Assembly (NCBI GenBank): GCA_029891345.1
Contig: CM057009.1
Location: 210,732,709-210,796,708, forward strand
Direction of reading: 5' to 3'
From: Dryococelus australis
Taxonomy: Eukaryota > Arthropoda > Insecta > Phasmatodea > Phasmatidae
Length of the DNA: 64,000 nucleotides
The notes below the pieces were generated by a model. It was not told where the DNA came from and searched no databases. It saw nothing but the letters and a program-made list of their open reading frames with translations. A program made the translations under genes and the position numbers. This document shows positions 35,091 through 48,762 of this stretch, one piece after another; the first letter of the stretch is position 1; each line of letters begins with the position of its first letter.

Positions 35091-38000
35091 ATGCCATCAA
35101 AGTCCTTTCAATTACCACAAGTGTGGTACATGATCTAGCTATTAGAAACAGTAAATAAAGGTGCATGTATCTGGCTGTACATACATCAAAATGTATGTAA
35201 ATATCACCATAGTGAAATAAATACAAAAACCTTTTTCATTTTGATAAGGTTCATTATAGTCTGTTTTTACAGTAGTTGGGTAGTTCGTGATACTAATAAT
35301 TATAGTTCATATTAATCATCTTATTTATAAAGTAAGAATGTATGTGTATATGCATATGTGTACAATGTGATTCTGAACACCGACAAACTATGGCAGGTTA
35401 TTCCTGATGTAAATATAAGATGAAAATGTCTGTACCACTTTTGCCCTGAAGAAATTATTAAGGGAGCTACACGGCCCTAAAATTCATGGTATTAAATGTA
35501 ATTTAGTATAAAATAATAGTAACCACCCACGAGTAAGCAACTAATCGGTGAATATTGTTGTGTAGAATGGAGATCCTACACCTGTGGCAATGCAGTTGGT
35601 AATATCATCCCCCGTCATCATGAAAATAGGGGTTGTCCCCTTGTGTTCACACAAAAATAGTGAACAGTAAGCTGTAAGCGATTTATTGAGATGACTTAAG
35701 AATCAACATATCGTAACCAACAAACATGGTCGTCTTGTCGGAATACTCTGAGGTGAACCATAGTCGCGAAATCCGTCCGGAAAGTGCGTATCTCGAAATC
35801 ACTCACAGTCTGTTTTACACACACGCACGCACGCACACACACACACCAAGTGATTCATATCATCTCATACTACAGAATAACATGAAATAGATGCATTGTT
35901 TGACAAAAAAGTGTCCAAGTAAACCTCCACTATTTTCGAGAGGGTGATTCCAGCCCATAAAAGGTAGCTCACCATTGCCCCATCTGAGGGCGTAGGGGAG
36001 GGGGTAACATTGACATTTCAAATGGGAACTACCATTTTTACTGCAGATTCAGATTGTTCATCAATACGTATGAAAGATTTATTATAATGTAACAAGAGAC
36101 AAAACAACATACGCAGACACCAGTGTCAGCGGGCAGTCACCTGACAGCACCTCAGATAGTGAAACGGATTACTCACTCAGGAAATCACAGGCCTGCGAGA
36201 TCTGTCCGGCACGGTTGTTGGGCATCCCGAATCATACTTACACTGAAATTTCATATTCATTGTAACTTTTGGGCAATCTCTTAAAATAACAGTTCAGTTC
36301 TGTTTATTCTTTTACTTCACTATCGGTCATATTTTAAGCTATGCATTCGGGGTGTAGCAAGCATCACAAGAAATTGTACAATTTGAGTAAACAATGGAAA
36401 GTTAAAAACATTTACTTGTCTATCAACACAATCACAAAGAAAGTGGTAGATTACAACACATAGGTTTATTATTTCACATAATGCCCCTTAAATTTTATTT
36501 GGTAAGAATTATATAATACTTCGTTAAATTTCTAGGTTCACTGGTTCACTTAAAAATAACAATTTTATTAAAAGTGGCTAACTTGCTTAAACATGTTTAC
36601 ACTACAACATTTTCAAAACCACTTTATAAATTCTAACTCAATAACAGTGTATTTTTATGGCAGTCATAAACCTGGTGCTTGAAATCCATAATAGCACATT
36701 CGAAAAATGTGCATTTTGACAAAACTATTAAATATGGCCCTAGTAGGATTACCTACGAAAATAAAGCACATTCCAAACAGTGACAGAATGACACGTTCAA
36801 GACATCACGCACATTGTAAAAATTATTTTAATGCCTTCCAAAATAGATAAAAACTGCTTATTCAGACCTCTATATCTCACAACATGCAAACAGGATACAT
36901 GGGAAGCTATGACCGAGGCATGCATCAGACTTTGCCACAGAGGTGCATCCAATAAAATTATAGGGTTACTGCTAGAATTTCTGAAGTTCTACGATCATGA
37001 CGAACCCACTGCATGCTAGTTCAGAGGCATACGCATAAAGGCAATAACGTTTAAGTTATGCCAGTTGGCATCTATAGGTTAAATGAAAATAAAGAGTGGT
37101 CTAATGTTACTATTCCGTAATCAATAACATTACATTATGTCCTAACAAATAAATTTCATACACCTGAAAAGCTTGGTCACAAAGGTCTTATATTTCTAAT
37201 GATCATGGGCATAGAAACAGAATTGCTAAGTAAAAAAGGAACCTTTTTCAAAGACGAACTCTTACTATATAAATATGCTTTCTGCACCCCTATTGCATAG
37301 ACAAGCGCTGAAGATCATGTACAATGCTGCAGTGCAATTCAGTGAACAAAAAGTTGTTTAAATTTACATATGTCATTGGAGCAACTAGTGCAGCACAGGA
37401 AATTCAGAATCAATGGTCAAATGAATTTGTCAGAGGGAAAACAGGATAACCAGTCTGACTTTTGAAAATCTAAAGGTAAGAAAACTTTAGAAGAATTTAA
37501 TTTGAAGTAGACCATTTTACATGTGGTGCTGTGCAGATAAAAATACACAAGTTTTACATGGTGAGGAAAACGTTCCTCCAAGTTTTACAGTGTATGCTCA
37601 TATTTGTCTATTATTTGTTTTGGCAAAAATTTTATGAACGGCGTGAATATGTTTGTTTAAAAAATTTTATTCTAATTCACGCTTTTGCTATTTGAGTGGT
37701 TTCATAAGCCCTAGATTATCTTGAACACTTGCTTTTTGTTATCTTCCCATAGAATGGGCTCAAAAAATCACTGGTTAGTTACATAAACTTGCAGATGCCT
37801 ATACATTTTTATGCTCGTCTTAAAGATGCTTATATACCAATTTGTGGCACAAACAGTGAATCAAAACATTAATGTTTAACATCACTTCTTCAGTGTTCTA
37901 TTACCACTACAATTATAGGAAAAACCAATAAAAATATCCTGGCTACATTTGCAAAAAATAACCTGTTTCAAAATCTGACAATGAACATGTCATGAAATAA

Positions 38001-38260
38001 GATGTGCTAGTTCCACTTTTGCTTGTGTAATACACGAAAGCCAAGAAGCGGTTAATGAACTCTCCAACCGTGCCGAGGTAGGGGAAGGCCGCCGCTGCAC
38101 AGAACAAAAACTGTGAAGCATCTTTTGTTTCTTGTCCAACAATTTGTTGTAGGTGATGCTGTAATCAGTGCAAAGTAGATTACTAATGTTTCCTTCAATT
38201 GGAAAATTTCATGTTTCATACCCGAATCCATGATACAAACTATAGTTACATAGCTGGGAT
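35091..38260. other. Unassigned sequence
   Basis: Includes a CA/CG microsatellite (35816-35847) and a GC-richer patch at about 36110-36230. A 62-codon plus frame at 36831-37019 has no recognised family. No splice-bounded exon was convincing. Confidence 0.5.
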
Positions 38261-38289
38261 ACTCCTGTGTCCACCAGTATCACAACCAG

Positions 38290-38640
38290 ATGGCTAGCAG
38301 AGCAGGATCTGTTATCACAACATCCCTTATGACCTAAGCATTGCTGAGCACATGGGACCTTCTGCCAGGAATGGGTAGCATGGCAGCTTGTGGATTGATA
38401 ATGAGTGGTGTTCAGTGATGTATCACCGTTCTGTCTGAATAAGGACCACCTCCAAATTTGGATCTGGAGACGTCCTAGCCAATGCCATGATTAACGCTTC
38501 ATTGCAGAGTGGTACACCGTCCCAACGAGAGTTGTCATGATGGGGGTGCCATTTCCCATAAGTAAAGACCTAACCCTCGAATAGCAAAAGACCACGTGGT
38601 TTCAACATGATGGTTTTCCAGGACATTATGCAGCAGCAGG
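38290..38640 (+). pseudogene. Tc1-like transposase, catalytic-domain remnant
   Basis: The plus-strand translation around 38370-38500 reads WQLVD, stops, VVFSDVSPFCLN, LQIWIWRRPSQCHD, RFIAEWYTVPTRVVMMGVPF, and then WFQHDGFPGHYAA near 38605-38635. These match VxFSDESRFxL (first catalytic D), RVWRRPGERY, APTxxVMVWGAIS and FQQDNARPH (second catalytic D) of Tc1 transposases. The spacing between the last two motifs is shorter than in intact proteins, so an internal deletion is likely. The third catalytic residue is not seen. It may belong with the DNA-binding remnant at 34.7-35.1 kb as the same family, but they are on opposite strands. Confidence 0.75.
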
Positions 38641-39289
38641 AATGATATTTGTTAACAAATTCATTGGTCACTGGATTGGTACAAGTGGGTGCTTGTATTT
38701 GGTGAGTCAATGAATTACAAACTCCACTAATTTGTCAAAATATTGATCACTGTGAAAGGTGCCATTACAGAGGACTCTTAAATATTTCTGTATGCCATTA
38801 AATCATGAAATGACGTGTTCTTGCTTGACTGCTGCATGTCTTGAAGTTAAATTTAAGGGCATTCATAGGTTCAGGCCTGTATTTATCTTCAAAAAAGATA
38901 AGCACCACTTTCATTCCATGTGACCATTTCTAACATTAAAATCTCTGTTGAACTTTTTAGCAAGTTGCTGAAGACTGTTTATATTATGCCACAGGAAACC
39001 ATATTAGTTTCATATTTGAATAAAATGTTATAAGGAAAAATTTTACTTTTATTGTACAATCAAAATGCCTAAATATTTGCATATTTACGATTCCCTCACT
39101 AAGGCCTTATTTAGTGTCTGGCATCTATGAATGATAGGACATGCATGCCTCTTAGTGTGACATCCATGCAAAAAACCCACATTAAACGCAAATGGGACAC
39201 ATGTTGGACTAAGAAGATACTTTGTGGTAACCTTAGTTGTATTTGCATGATTCATAATTTTTTTTGCAAATGAATGTCCATCATCAGAC

Positions 39290-40110
39290 CTACACAACAT
39301 TTTCAAGGAGATGAAACTGCTATTATTCTAAATCTTAAAAGCAGCAAAGTAATTGCACAAAATGGTGACAGATGTTTTATCAGCAATTGAATGCTGATGA
39401 AAGAGTGCCTTAACAGTGTTGTAGCAGGAAATGCTTCTGGAAGCCTATGTCCACCAAATGTCAATTTTGAGTATGAATGTCTTCATCAAGGTAAGTTACA
39501 TCTATGCTTGCTCAGGGGGGTGTTGGCAAGTCGCCAAATGGATGGATGACAGAGCAAGTTTCTTATGAATTGTGCCCCCTTCAATCACTACCACTGGGGT
39601 GCGGGAATCTTAGGAAATGAAGTCACAACAAATATCTTTCATCCTTGGTTGGTTGAGAAAAAATTTCTTTCTCCCATTTTACTGTTTACTGATGGATAGT
39701 CATCATGTCTGAATATGCATACCAATAAATTTTGTGATGAGCATACAATCATTGTGGTAGCTTTGTAAACTAATGCCACCCATATCCTTCAATCAATGGA
39801 CTTCGGGCTCTTCAGACCACTGGAGAATGTCTGGAAGAAGGTTGTGCATCAATGATGAAACCAGCAATTGTCAAATGATAAAGACACAGCATTGAAAAAA
39901 AAAACTGCACAGTTATTGGACACAACAGTTCATAATTCTGTTTCAGCTGAACAACTACTGAATGCATTCAGAAAATGTGGATTGTATCCCTGGGATCAAT
40001 TAGCAGTTGATACCTACAAGTACGAAAATCACAAAATCTTCCACTGTGTCAGATACATCCCAATCAACATCTTAGCCCATTTTGTGTGACATGCCTGGCA
40101 TTTCTCTACT
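39290..40110 (+). pseudogene. pogo/Tigger-like transposase remnant
   Basis: In the pogo/CENP-B-like DDE order the plus strand gives GDETAIILNLKSSKVIAQNG (first catalytic D, 39309-39370) and VVAGNASGSLCPPNVNFEY (39420-39475). It continues with SPNGWMTEQV, then LLFTDG, stop, SSCLNMH (second D, about 39680-39720), and ATHILQSMDFGLFRPLENVW (third D, 39776-39835). Next is the C-terminal frame 39868-40089 with SAEQLLNAFRKCGLYPWDQ. All three catalytic aspartates are readable, but stops and at least two frameshifts interrupt the gene. The N-terminal helix-turn-helix domains are not seen upstream. I could not find the short terminal inverted repeats. Confidence 0.85.
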
Positions 40111-43100
40111 ACTGGAGAAATTTTTGGGCACGACTAAATTAAGTCTGTAGCTACTGAAGATGTTTGGAATGAGGATGTACGGAACGCACAAGTTTTCCAG
40201 TTTTGTATGCACATTAAAAGTTTGGAGGAAAAGCAATCTACAATAAGTTTCCATTCTGCAACTTCCTTGCCTGATCATCTACAGTAAATTTGTTTTATGA
40301 TACCACAACATGTTGCACCTGTCACTTATGACTCCCCACCTATTCCTTTAGCATCTGTGGACTTACTTGCCCATGCTAAATACACAGTTTAATCTGATCC
40401 ATTGTTCACATCTAATCTTGTGCCTGTTGCTTAATCTATTATACCTCCATCTCTAACTGGTGATAGTACAGTAGAGCCAGTTGATCATCCAATTAATGAT
40501 AATGTATTCTTACATCATCTCCAAAACCATCTCCTACTAGTGTTCTAAAAATTTCACCAAGACCATCAAGCAAAAAATATATTTGTACAACTCCATACAG
40601 CCAAAAAATCACATTGCCTTTCAAGCAGGCTTTGTTTTGGCCTGGGTCTCAAAAACCTAACATTATCAAGAGAACTCCAAAGGAAAAGGTTCTGACTGTA
40701 GCTAACTAAAAAGCATGGCGAGAATATTATTCATAACAAATGCCTGAAGAAAATGCATTGGAGCTTCATGTATTTTGTTGTATATACCATGAAATACGAT
40801 AGTGACAAGGTCTATGAAGATTGAGGTGTTTACGTGAAAAAACATGTAAAGTTTAAATCAAATATATTTATCTTGGGTTACTGAATCATGTTAAATGTGA
40901 AGAACACCTCTGGAAATCAAACCTTAATTTACAAAACATGATTCACAAGGTATATTTATGCAGACATGCTAAGGTTATACAGCTATAAACCACTGTTATC
41001 AAGCAGTGTCGGAATATCATTTAATTCCGTTGAATTTTTAACGCTTACCTTATCTATATTCACAAGAGGATTATACTACATAACGTAGAAGTACTAGAAA
41101 AAAAATACATATAGCATATTATGAAAGAAGGCATCCCCAGGTGTCGTCTACAAGCATTTTACATGTATCATCATAATTCATTTTTTGAACAACAATGCAC
41201 AGAGACCGGAAACAAATGTGATTGTGGTCTTCCATTTTTATTTTTGTGTGAATTTGACTGTGCGAAGGCTTGTAATTTAGGAGCACTATTAAGCATGTTT
41301 CATTATGATTATTTCCATTTGATGTGATAAATATAATTATTGTACCAAATTCCAGTGTTTATTTGCAATTATGTCCATGTGAAATGTTACATCTAATTAT
41401 TGTGCAGAAATAAGAGTGTTAGTGTGGAGTTTCAACACATTAGAATACAAGGTAAACATGTCCTATAAGTGGATATTAGCAATATATTACCACGGAGCTA
41501 TATCCGTTGATTACATGTGTGAATGACATTTAATTAATAATGTAGTTCTTGCGTGGAAAGTAAGTTACTGAATTGTACTGTGTATTATTACGTTGAAGGG
41601 CTTACATACTGCTGCTGCCTGCCATGTAAAATGCATAAGACCAAACAAAATTAAACCTAACTTCGCCATAGGTGAATCACGGGGTGGATGAACCGACACT
41701 AGCTTACTTATTATAATATTTCTAACACACTATCTCGTTTCGGCACTCTCTCCCCCTGTAATCACATATCACGAAGTAAGGTTAAGATAGGTTAGGTCTT
41801 CTTGCATTTAATATGGTTAAGGAACCCGGATGACATGTAAATACTATATATTTGATGTGTGTTACACCACAATTTTCCTGATCTTCATAGTGCTCCCCAC
41901 TATCACATTTGGTAATTTGTACTGTGAATATAGTGTTGCGCCTAGTAAATTCATATTCTATGTGATAAGCAATGTTGATTTATACCATTAAGGAAAGCCC
42001 CTATAATTGATAATTACCTGATACAGATAGTATGTTTGCCTTATTCAAGTCATACATGGCGAAGAATTAAAAATTTTGAGAATGAGATGCAAGGGCAAAG
42101 AAAGTTTTTATAAAAAAAAAAAAAAGGATGTTCATTTAATAACCAAAAATCAAATAGAACAAATATGTCAAACTCCTGAGATATGTGCTGTAGGTACCAG
42201 AAGTTGTTAAATGTCCTGTGTATGCCTTTTAAAATTAGAAAAAAAATTTTTTTTTAATCAGCAACCAATGTTCTTAATTTTATTTTATGTGAACTATGAA
42301 CCTCTCTGTTTTCCCAAGATTTTATTTTTTTACTGTTTGTGCATTATTAAATCATGTTTAAAGTAACTCAGAAAGCTTGAACAAATTAATAACTGTTTAA
42401 TTTGATTTTATATATTTTATGCACTATTTTAAAGTTCTGTTTATTATAATTTACTGACAACCTTTATTCATATTGTGAATAATGTTAAGAACATAGGCCT
42501 CTTTTACAATTCAATATTTATAATTTTAAAAAATTTTAACAACTATGGTTTACCAGTGTGACGAACATTGGGTGAAAGTAGTTTTGGCAATGGTGACCAC
42601 TGGTGCTAAAACATGACTTTTTAATATGTTTAAATTTCTGATACAGCATAAACAATCTTCAGTATGAACGTTTTTGTCTTCTGCCTGCACAGAATGTCAT
42701 ATTTTCATAATTAACCAAAAGTTGATATAAATTATAATTTTTATGTAATTTTAAAATTACATAAAAAGTATCAATATCATAAGGTTAAAACCTTAATTAA
42801 TATGATGACTAGTGGTGTGTTTACCTCAAGCCAATAGTAAGGTATATGCAATGTTCAAAAAGATGTTCAGTGAAGACTTTCCATGCATTCTTTAGCATCA
42901 AAGAAGGGAAAACAATATGCATTTTGTTCAAGATATAATTTTTCTGTCTCCTGTGCCGAAATAGGCAACATTGTGAAGTATATAAATACAAAGTAACATG
43001 CAGATAATTTTAGGTGCCAAGAATGAAAAAAGAATTTGAGTATGACGTCGTAGTGACCTCCAGTGCAAATTGTGTCCTTTCTAGTATTTTTATACAGGCT

Positions 43101-43493
43101 GTATATGAATGTATTGGGAAATGTCGAGGCAATGCTCAAAGGTTCTACCATGAGGTACAACTTCACTTTCTGTCAAATAAATGTACCACACCAAACAATA
43201 TAAAAAATACAATGCCTTTATGAAAAGAGTATTTAAATTTACAAGTGATTAAACAACAAAAGTTTGAATAAACCAGGCATCGCTCGTTACCTGTTCATAA
43301 CTCACACAGATGCACACATAGCACATAACCCTCTGTACGTTTACATTACAGTATGCACTATTTATATGTTGCTAACTACAGTATCATTCAGTCACTCTTC
43401 CTGTGTTTTGCGGATGCTTACCCCTCAGGCAACATAGTTTCTATTCAATTTTACTCAGAAACAGTTTGCCAGAGGGTGTTGTTCGTTGGGCCG
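40111..43493. other. Unassigned AT-rich sequence
   Basis: No recognised gene. A weak inverted similarity exists between 40786-40830 and 41882-41928 (GATAGTG and CTATGAAGAT blocks). A GGTTAAGATAGGTTAGG motif sits at about 41780. The rest is AT-rich with short A and T runs near 42110 and 42240. Confidence 0.5.
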
Positions 43494-43545
43494 ATAAGAT
43501 TCTTTAGAGGTTTTATGCCATAATAAAACCTCTAAAGAATCTTAT
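43494..43545. repeat. Perfect 23-bp hairpin with 6-nt loop
   Basis: Arm 43494-43516 is an exact reverse complement of 43523-43545; the loop is GCCATA. Pairing stops cleanly at both ends. It could be a short palindromic insertion, a cruciform-forming site or a hairpin RNA; sequence alone does not decide. Confidence 0.95.
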
Positions 43546-46500
43546 GGAATAGAAAATTAAGCCAAACAGGGGGTAGCTGCCCCCATTGTTTTAATGAAGG
43601 CGGTAGGTATTTGAAACAATTTCTTCACAGATTTCAGATGTTAGCATTAAACAGAATCCAGAGAACTGTACTTTATTTCTAGGTAGTTTAGGATATTTTG
43701 CCAAAATACAATATTTATTTTCTATTTTCAAAGGTGAATTTCTTCCTTAGGATTTACGCCAGGCTATAAGTCGCATTATATAACTGTACCTCATTTTCAA
43801 CAAGGAATCACCTCACAAAGTTTGTAACACACTTTCATATAAACAGTGTATGTACATTTTACCAAATGTGTGTTTTAACTAATTTCCCTCTTGATGTTGG
43901 CTGGAAATCTTGATGAGGTAGCCATATGTCTGAGCCACCATCTCCAGTCTTGATAATCGGGCCAACGAGATTACATGCGAGTCGCATCGCGGGAGCCTTC
44001 AACCTCTTTTGTATGGACACTTAGCTGCAATAGTAAGTTTTAATTACACCGCAACATTTTTCTTGTGTTTGCTCCTCCTGGACTCGTACTCTTATCTCCG
44101 TCAGATTTGCTGCCCGGAGATTTAAATACCATAATTGTACCACGTGCTTAACAGTACCTTTTGCCGCTTCGGTCTATGGCAGACCTAAATGTCATGCCTG
44201 CTTAAGGCTAGTGTAGCTGCTGTATAAGTGTATGACTTTTCTTCTCAATATAGTCATTCGTGATCCTAGTCTATGTGTTGCTTATATGTACGTTAATACC
44301 TTCGGGACCTGCCATACTCCAGGAACTACGTGCTCAGGTGCACTGACTGTGTAACTGTGTAAAGTCTGAACTTAACATACTTTTATTTAAACATGAGCTT
44401 GTAAGGGGACTGCCACATGGCTGTCGACCTGCTACTGCCCTGGTAATTCAAGTTCACATGCTCACCCGTGAATAGATAAGCTGGTGCCCTACAGACGTTC
44501 TTAATACCTTTCTGCATTTTTGCAATCATGAACCAGGGTTACTCTCAAATCCAGCGTATTACACCCCTCGCTCGCAACCAGGCCACGTTAGAGTAATTCG
44601 TTATTTTTCCAGCCATTACTATGTCATTCTACGAATCTACATAACTTAATACATTGTTGCAATTGCTTTTTATTTGAATTTTTAAACCATCGATTAAAAT
44701 CCTTTTGTTATAAATGCCAAATGTACACTAAATAAGTACTACTATTAAATTGTAAAGTACAATTACTAATATTTCATGTAGTATAATTGTACAACATATG
44801 TATGTTTTATATATATCAATTTGACCTTTTTATAATTATGAAGATGTTTTTGTAATTGTCTAGACTTCTTGTACACTATTTGGCGACTGGTTTAGTTGGA
44901 ATGTGGACATTTACCTCAATTCACCATTTCAATGTTCATCAAATTCTTTTCAATGGACTTCATATAAAATATTTTTGAATAAACTACACTTAGAAATTAA
45001 AAAATTTAATTTAATTATTAATAGACTGTGTGAAAGGACATCACAGCAGATTCCATTCCTTACTAAACTAATGAAATCAGAGCACTACATAATAAGTAGA
45101 ATATTTCAATGATCTGTAATTAAAGTTTTTAAATCATTTGGTTGGATAGCTACCACTGATGAGTTCTGTTTAGAGAATTTTTCTTTTGCACGAGGCAGCT
45201 GTTATCACTTTCTTCCATTGTAAGACTCTGTGAACCTCTAACAATGGCCTCCTAGTACTTTTCTCCAGCTGTGTAACTATACACATCCTCATTGGCGAAG
45301 ACTTACGATATGTGACATTATCCCAATTATCAATATATTATGATAGCAAGATATACGGTTCCTGAACATATGATATCACTATCAGATATTCCCACCACTG
45401 ACATTTCAGTCAAGCCAGTGCAGTTCACATGTCTCATGACTGACCATTTAAATTCACTTAACTTTAAATACATGCTATTATAAAGTGTAAATTACTAAAT
45501 ACAGAGCAAGTAGACATAACATTTAATTTAACCACTACAGTTCTTCAGATGTTTGTTTGTTTATATTTATTAAAAAGTATTCAAGTTTTCTTAGGCCTCC
45601 ATGCAAAAAAAATGTAGAATGTGGATTTCAGATAATCAGATATCAATGCTGAATGTGAATATAGATTTTCAGTGACAGTAGTTAATCATTTGCATATATA
45701 ATAAAATGAGCTGCAATTCATCTTACATTTTGTTATAAATATTTAGACAACTACAATCAAGATGTAGAACATCAAAATAATTTTAAAATAGAAAATCATT
45801 GTGGCTGGATAAGTAGCTTCACGTCGACACCTGATGTCCTATAGAAACGTACATCAGTTTCCTAATCTGTTTATCAGTTTTATACACTCTTCAAATACTT
45901 CATATTTTCTTTGTAATTCTTCAATATATATGGAAAAGTGAAACCATTTAAATCTGCGACAACTAGGGCCTCAATAAAAATATGAAATATTAGATATAAA
46001 TAACATGTTCTAACATAATAGCTAAACTATATATGTATTAATTACACATATGCACATGTGCATGCACACATACAAAATACTTTATTTTTATTCTTTTATC
46101 TGTTGATGAGTACTCTCCCTTTGTTCCTTTTCAGCCATGCAGAAATAAGCATATACCTATAATTTGTTTCTGTTCTTGTTAAAACATAAAACACATCATA
46201 TTGCCACACATTATGGTGTTGACCAATTTAAAAAAATCCTTGTTTTAACAGTACTGACTTGTAACGAATACCCTAACTTGTCTGGTGTCATACCAATAAG
46301 TGCGATACCTGTGATGACCTTTTGGAATTAATCAGTGTGCACATAGTGCTTGGCATCTGTTTGTGCACACATTAATTACAAATACCTGAATTGTGACTAA
46401 AATTGGTATATAAACAATGCATGCCTTGTCACAGAATAAATTTTACAAGTGGTGGTACTTCTATTTAGATTTTGCACTTTTAAACCACATGTTAACAAAT

Positions 46501-48175
46501 CTGTTCAAGATTTGCTATTTTTAATTTTTTGGTTCTAATAACAGTTAACTGTGATTCGTCTATTGGCTTTCTTCATTTTTGTCACTCCATTATTGATAAA
46601 CTTAAATGTATTTACAAATTTCAAAAAATTGTGATGTGAGATCTAATTACTCACTATGATTTATAACTAAACTCAAGTTCATTAATATAATAGTTTTCAC
46701 ATAATCTCTTCTGCCATGTAGGTAGATTACAGAGCTGAAATTTATATGTAACACATCATCTTACAAGAGGCTTCTTTTTTTACCACACCTCCTCAGCTTC
46801 TACACCCATGCCTATTATAAAGTGAACAAGAGCTTTGTAATTTTATGATACTTACAATCAGCCTTAGGAAATAATAAATAAATTATTGCCACTGATACTA
46901 GAAGTTAAACTCGTAGAAGTACTCCATTAAAATTGAGTTACAGTATATAAATTTGTTTTCAAACTATTGTAGTGAAAATTAAAATAATATACATATTAGG
47001 GACAGTTAACGACTCTTAACATCAAAATTATTTTTAAAACTAAAAATGTAAATTTAATCAAATATTATATTACTGTTGCAAAGTCAAAGTTAAAATACAT
47101 TACTGTTAATTCAGTATGGCTATCAACCATCCTTGTGAACACGTTGATGGCAGCAACATGTTTTATAAGTTTCCACAGTAGTGTACTAATAGCATGCACT
47201 GTCTTGTGGTGCTCATCTAATCCTAAATGCTTACCTTAAAAAATGTTGATTATTGAAGAAGTAAAAATATAGTCTTAACTCAACTGCTAATTTAAGATAT
47301 AATATAAATGTTACAGTGAACAAGGAAACCCAGTATACAATTCATTTGGGGGTCCATGGTGGTAATCATAATTACAGCTGGTGTCTGTATAATACCAGTG
47401 GAGGTCCAGATCACCACAACCTCCATGGCCTCTATGCCCATGAATAAGTTAAATGTTAGGGAGTGTACATTTTTATATACGCAAAGTGGATGGCACACTG
47501 AGTTTATAATAATGAAATATTTTTAATACAATGTTAAAGAAAACCCACTATAATAATAGCAAGAATCAAACTTCTACATTACATTAACACAAATATACCT
47601 TTATGATATTTTTATTCCCATATACTAGAGCAACTACTAGAGAAATAAAGAAAACAATAAATTTCCTAAAACTCTAATCTTACAGAGATTGAATTACTAA
47701 ATCAGTGTGCTTTTGAACTCGGAAATCCCTCATGTCACACCTGCAATGCTATTTTTAATGACAAAATAAATTTCCTTACATACCCAAATATGCGTTGGTT
47801 GCTCCATTGTTCAAGAAAGCAGATACAACCAATGTATCTAGCTACAGGTCTATTTAATTATTAACCACTTATCAAAAGTAACTGAGAAACTAATATATTG
47901 TTTAAAGTGGCACCTTTGTATTTGTTGCCTTCACCTTCTCTTTTTGGGCATACCCTAATATCACTGGTAACTGACAAACAGCAAGGCAGAGTAACAGAAG
48001 GTTAACCAAAAATTACTGATGCATACCACTGCCACAATAAGCCTATCAGACTTGTGCCATCTCCTGTACATGGGGGATTGAATTACTTGGGTTATCGTTA
48101 TAAGAATGTTCTGGCTATCACCCTCACTTCATCAGTACAACTCTGATTGAGGAATCTTCTGGGTTAGGCAAGCTG

Positions 48176-48177
<2 letters not shown>
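43546..48177. other. Unassigned sequence with one GC-richer block
   Basis: The block at about 43890-44620 is clearly less AT-rich than its surroundings and has no open frame. It might be a solo LTR or other old element (it begins near TGTTGGCTGG), but I found no second copy. The remainder, 44.6-48.2 kb, is AT-rich with no recognised gene. Confidence 0.45.

Positions 48178-48224
<47 letters not shown>
48178..48224. repeat. (AT)n-(AC)n microsatellite
   Basis: AT dinucleotides 48178-48200, then AC dinucleotides 48201-48224. Confidence 0.97.
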
Positions 48225-48612
48225 GCCATGGAGGACCTAAAAGCTGAAAATCCAGAGTCTTTTACAGCCTTAAACACCAGGTGTGCACCACCAGTGAAGC
48301 AAACAAACGGTGATGACATTGACTAGTGAGAGTGAAGTCTGCTAGCCAGTACAGTGGAGAATGAGACTGACCTGCAGGAATGTGGGACTGGATGCTCGTG
48401 TGACAGACATTTGGAAAGATGGCAGCAGACAGTTTGACTGAATATGTATAAATAATAAGTGTGAATTAAGTGATTGCAGCAAGCACAAAGACAATGATAA
48501 GGACTTAATTACTATTGAGATTAGCAATAACTATTATGCTTATTGAGAATAAGTGTCAATAGCAGAGCCTCCATACATCAAGAACTTTGATATGCACTTG
48601 GTGACTTGTGAC
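48225..48612 (+). repeat. Possible 5' LTR of Gypsy-like copy B
   Basis: This segment lies directly upstream of the primer-binding site and contains a TATA-like TATGTATAAATAATA near 48446. No second LTR copy was found in the window, so its left limit (placed here at the end of the microsatellite) and its identity as an LTR are inferred from position only. Confidence 0.35.
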
Positions 48613-48614
48613 AC

Positions 48615-48632
48615 TAGTGTCAGAAGTAGGAT
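48615..48632 (+). other. tRNA-Leu-type primer-binding site
   Basis: TAGTGTCAGAAGTAGGAT matches 16 of 18 positions of TGGTGTCAGAAGTGGGAT, the complement of the 3' end of tRNA-Leu. It is 148 bp upstream of the gag start, the expected place for reverse-transcription priming in a Gypsy-like element. Confidence 0.7.
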
Positions 48633-48762
48633 GGAAGCATTTACTTGTAAAGTTTGGTAAGAGGCTAGTAATTAATGGCATTAAGAAAATAATTATAGTA
48701 GTTTTAGGCTGCAAAATTAAGACAGTTTTGTATAATCATCGCAGTGAACTATAAAGAGAAAT

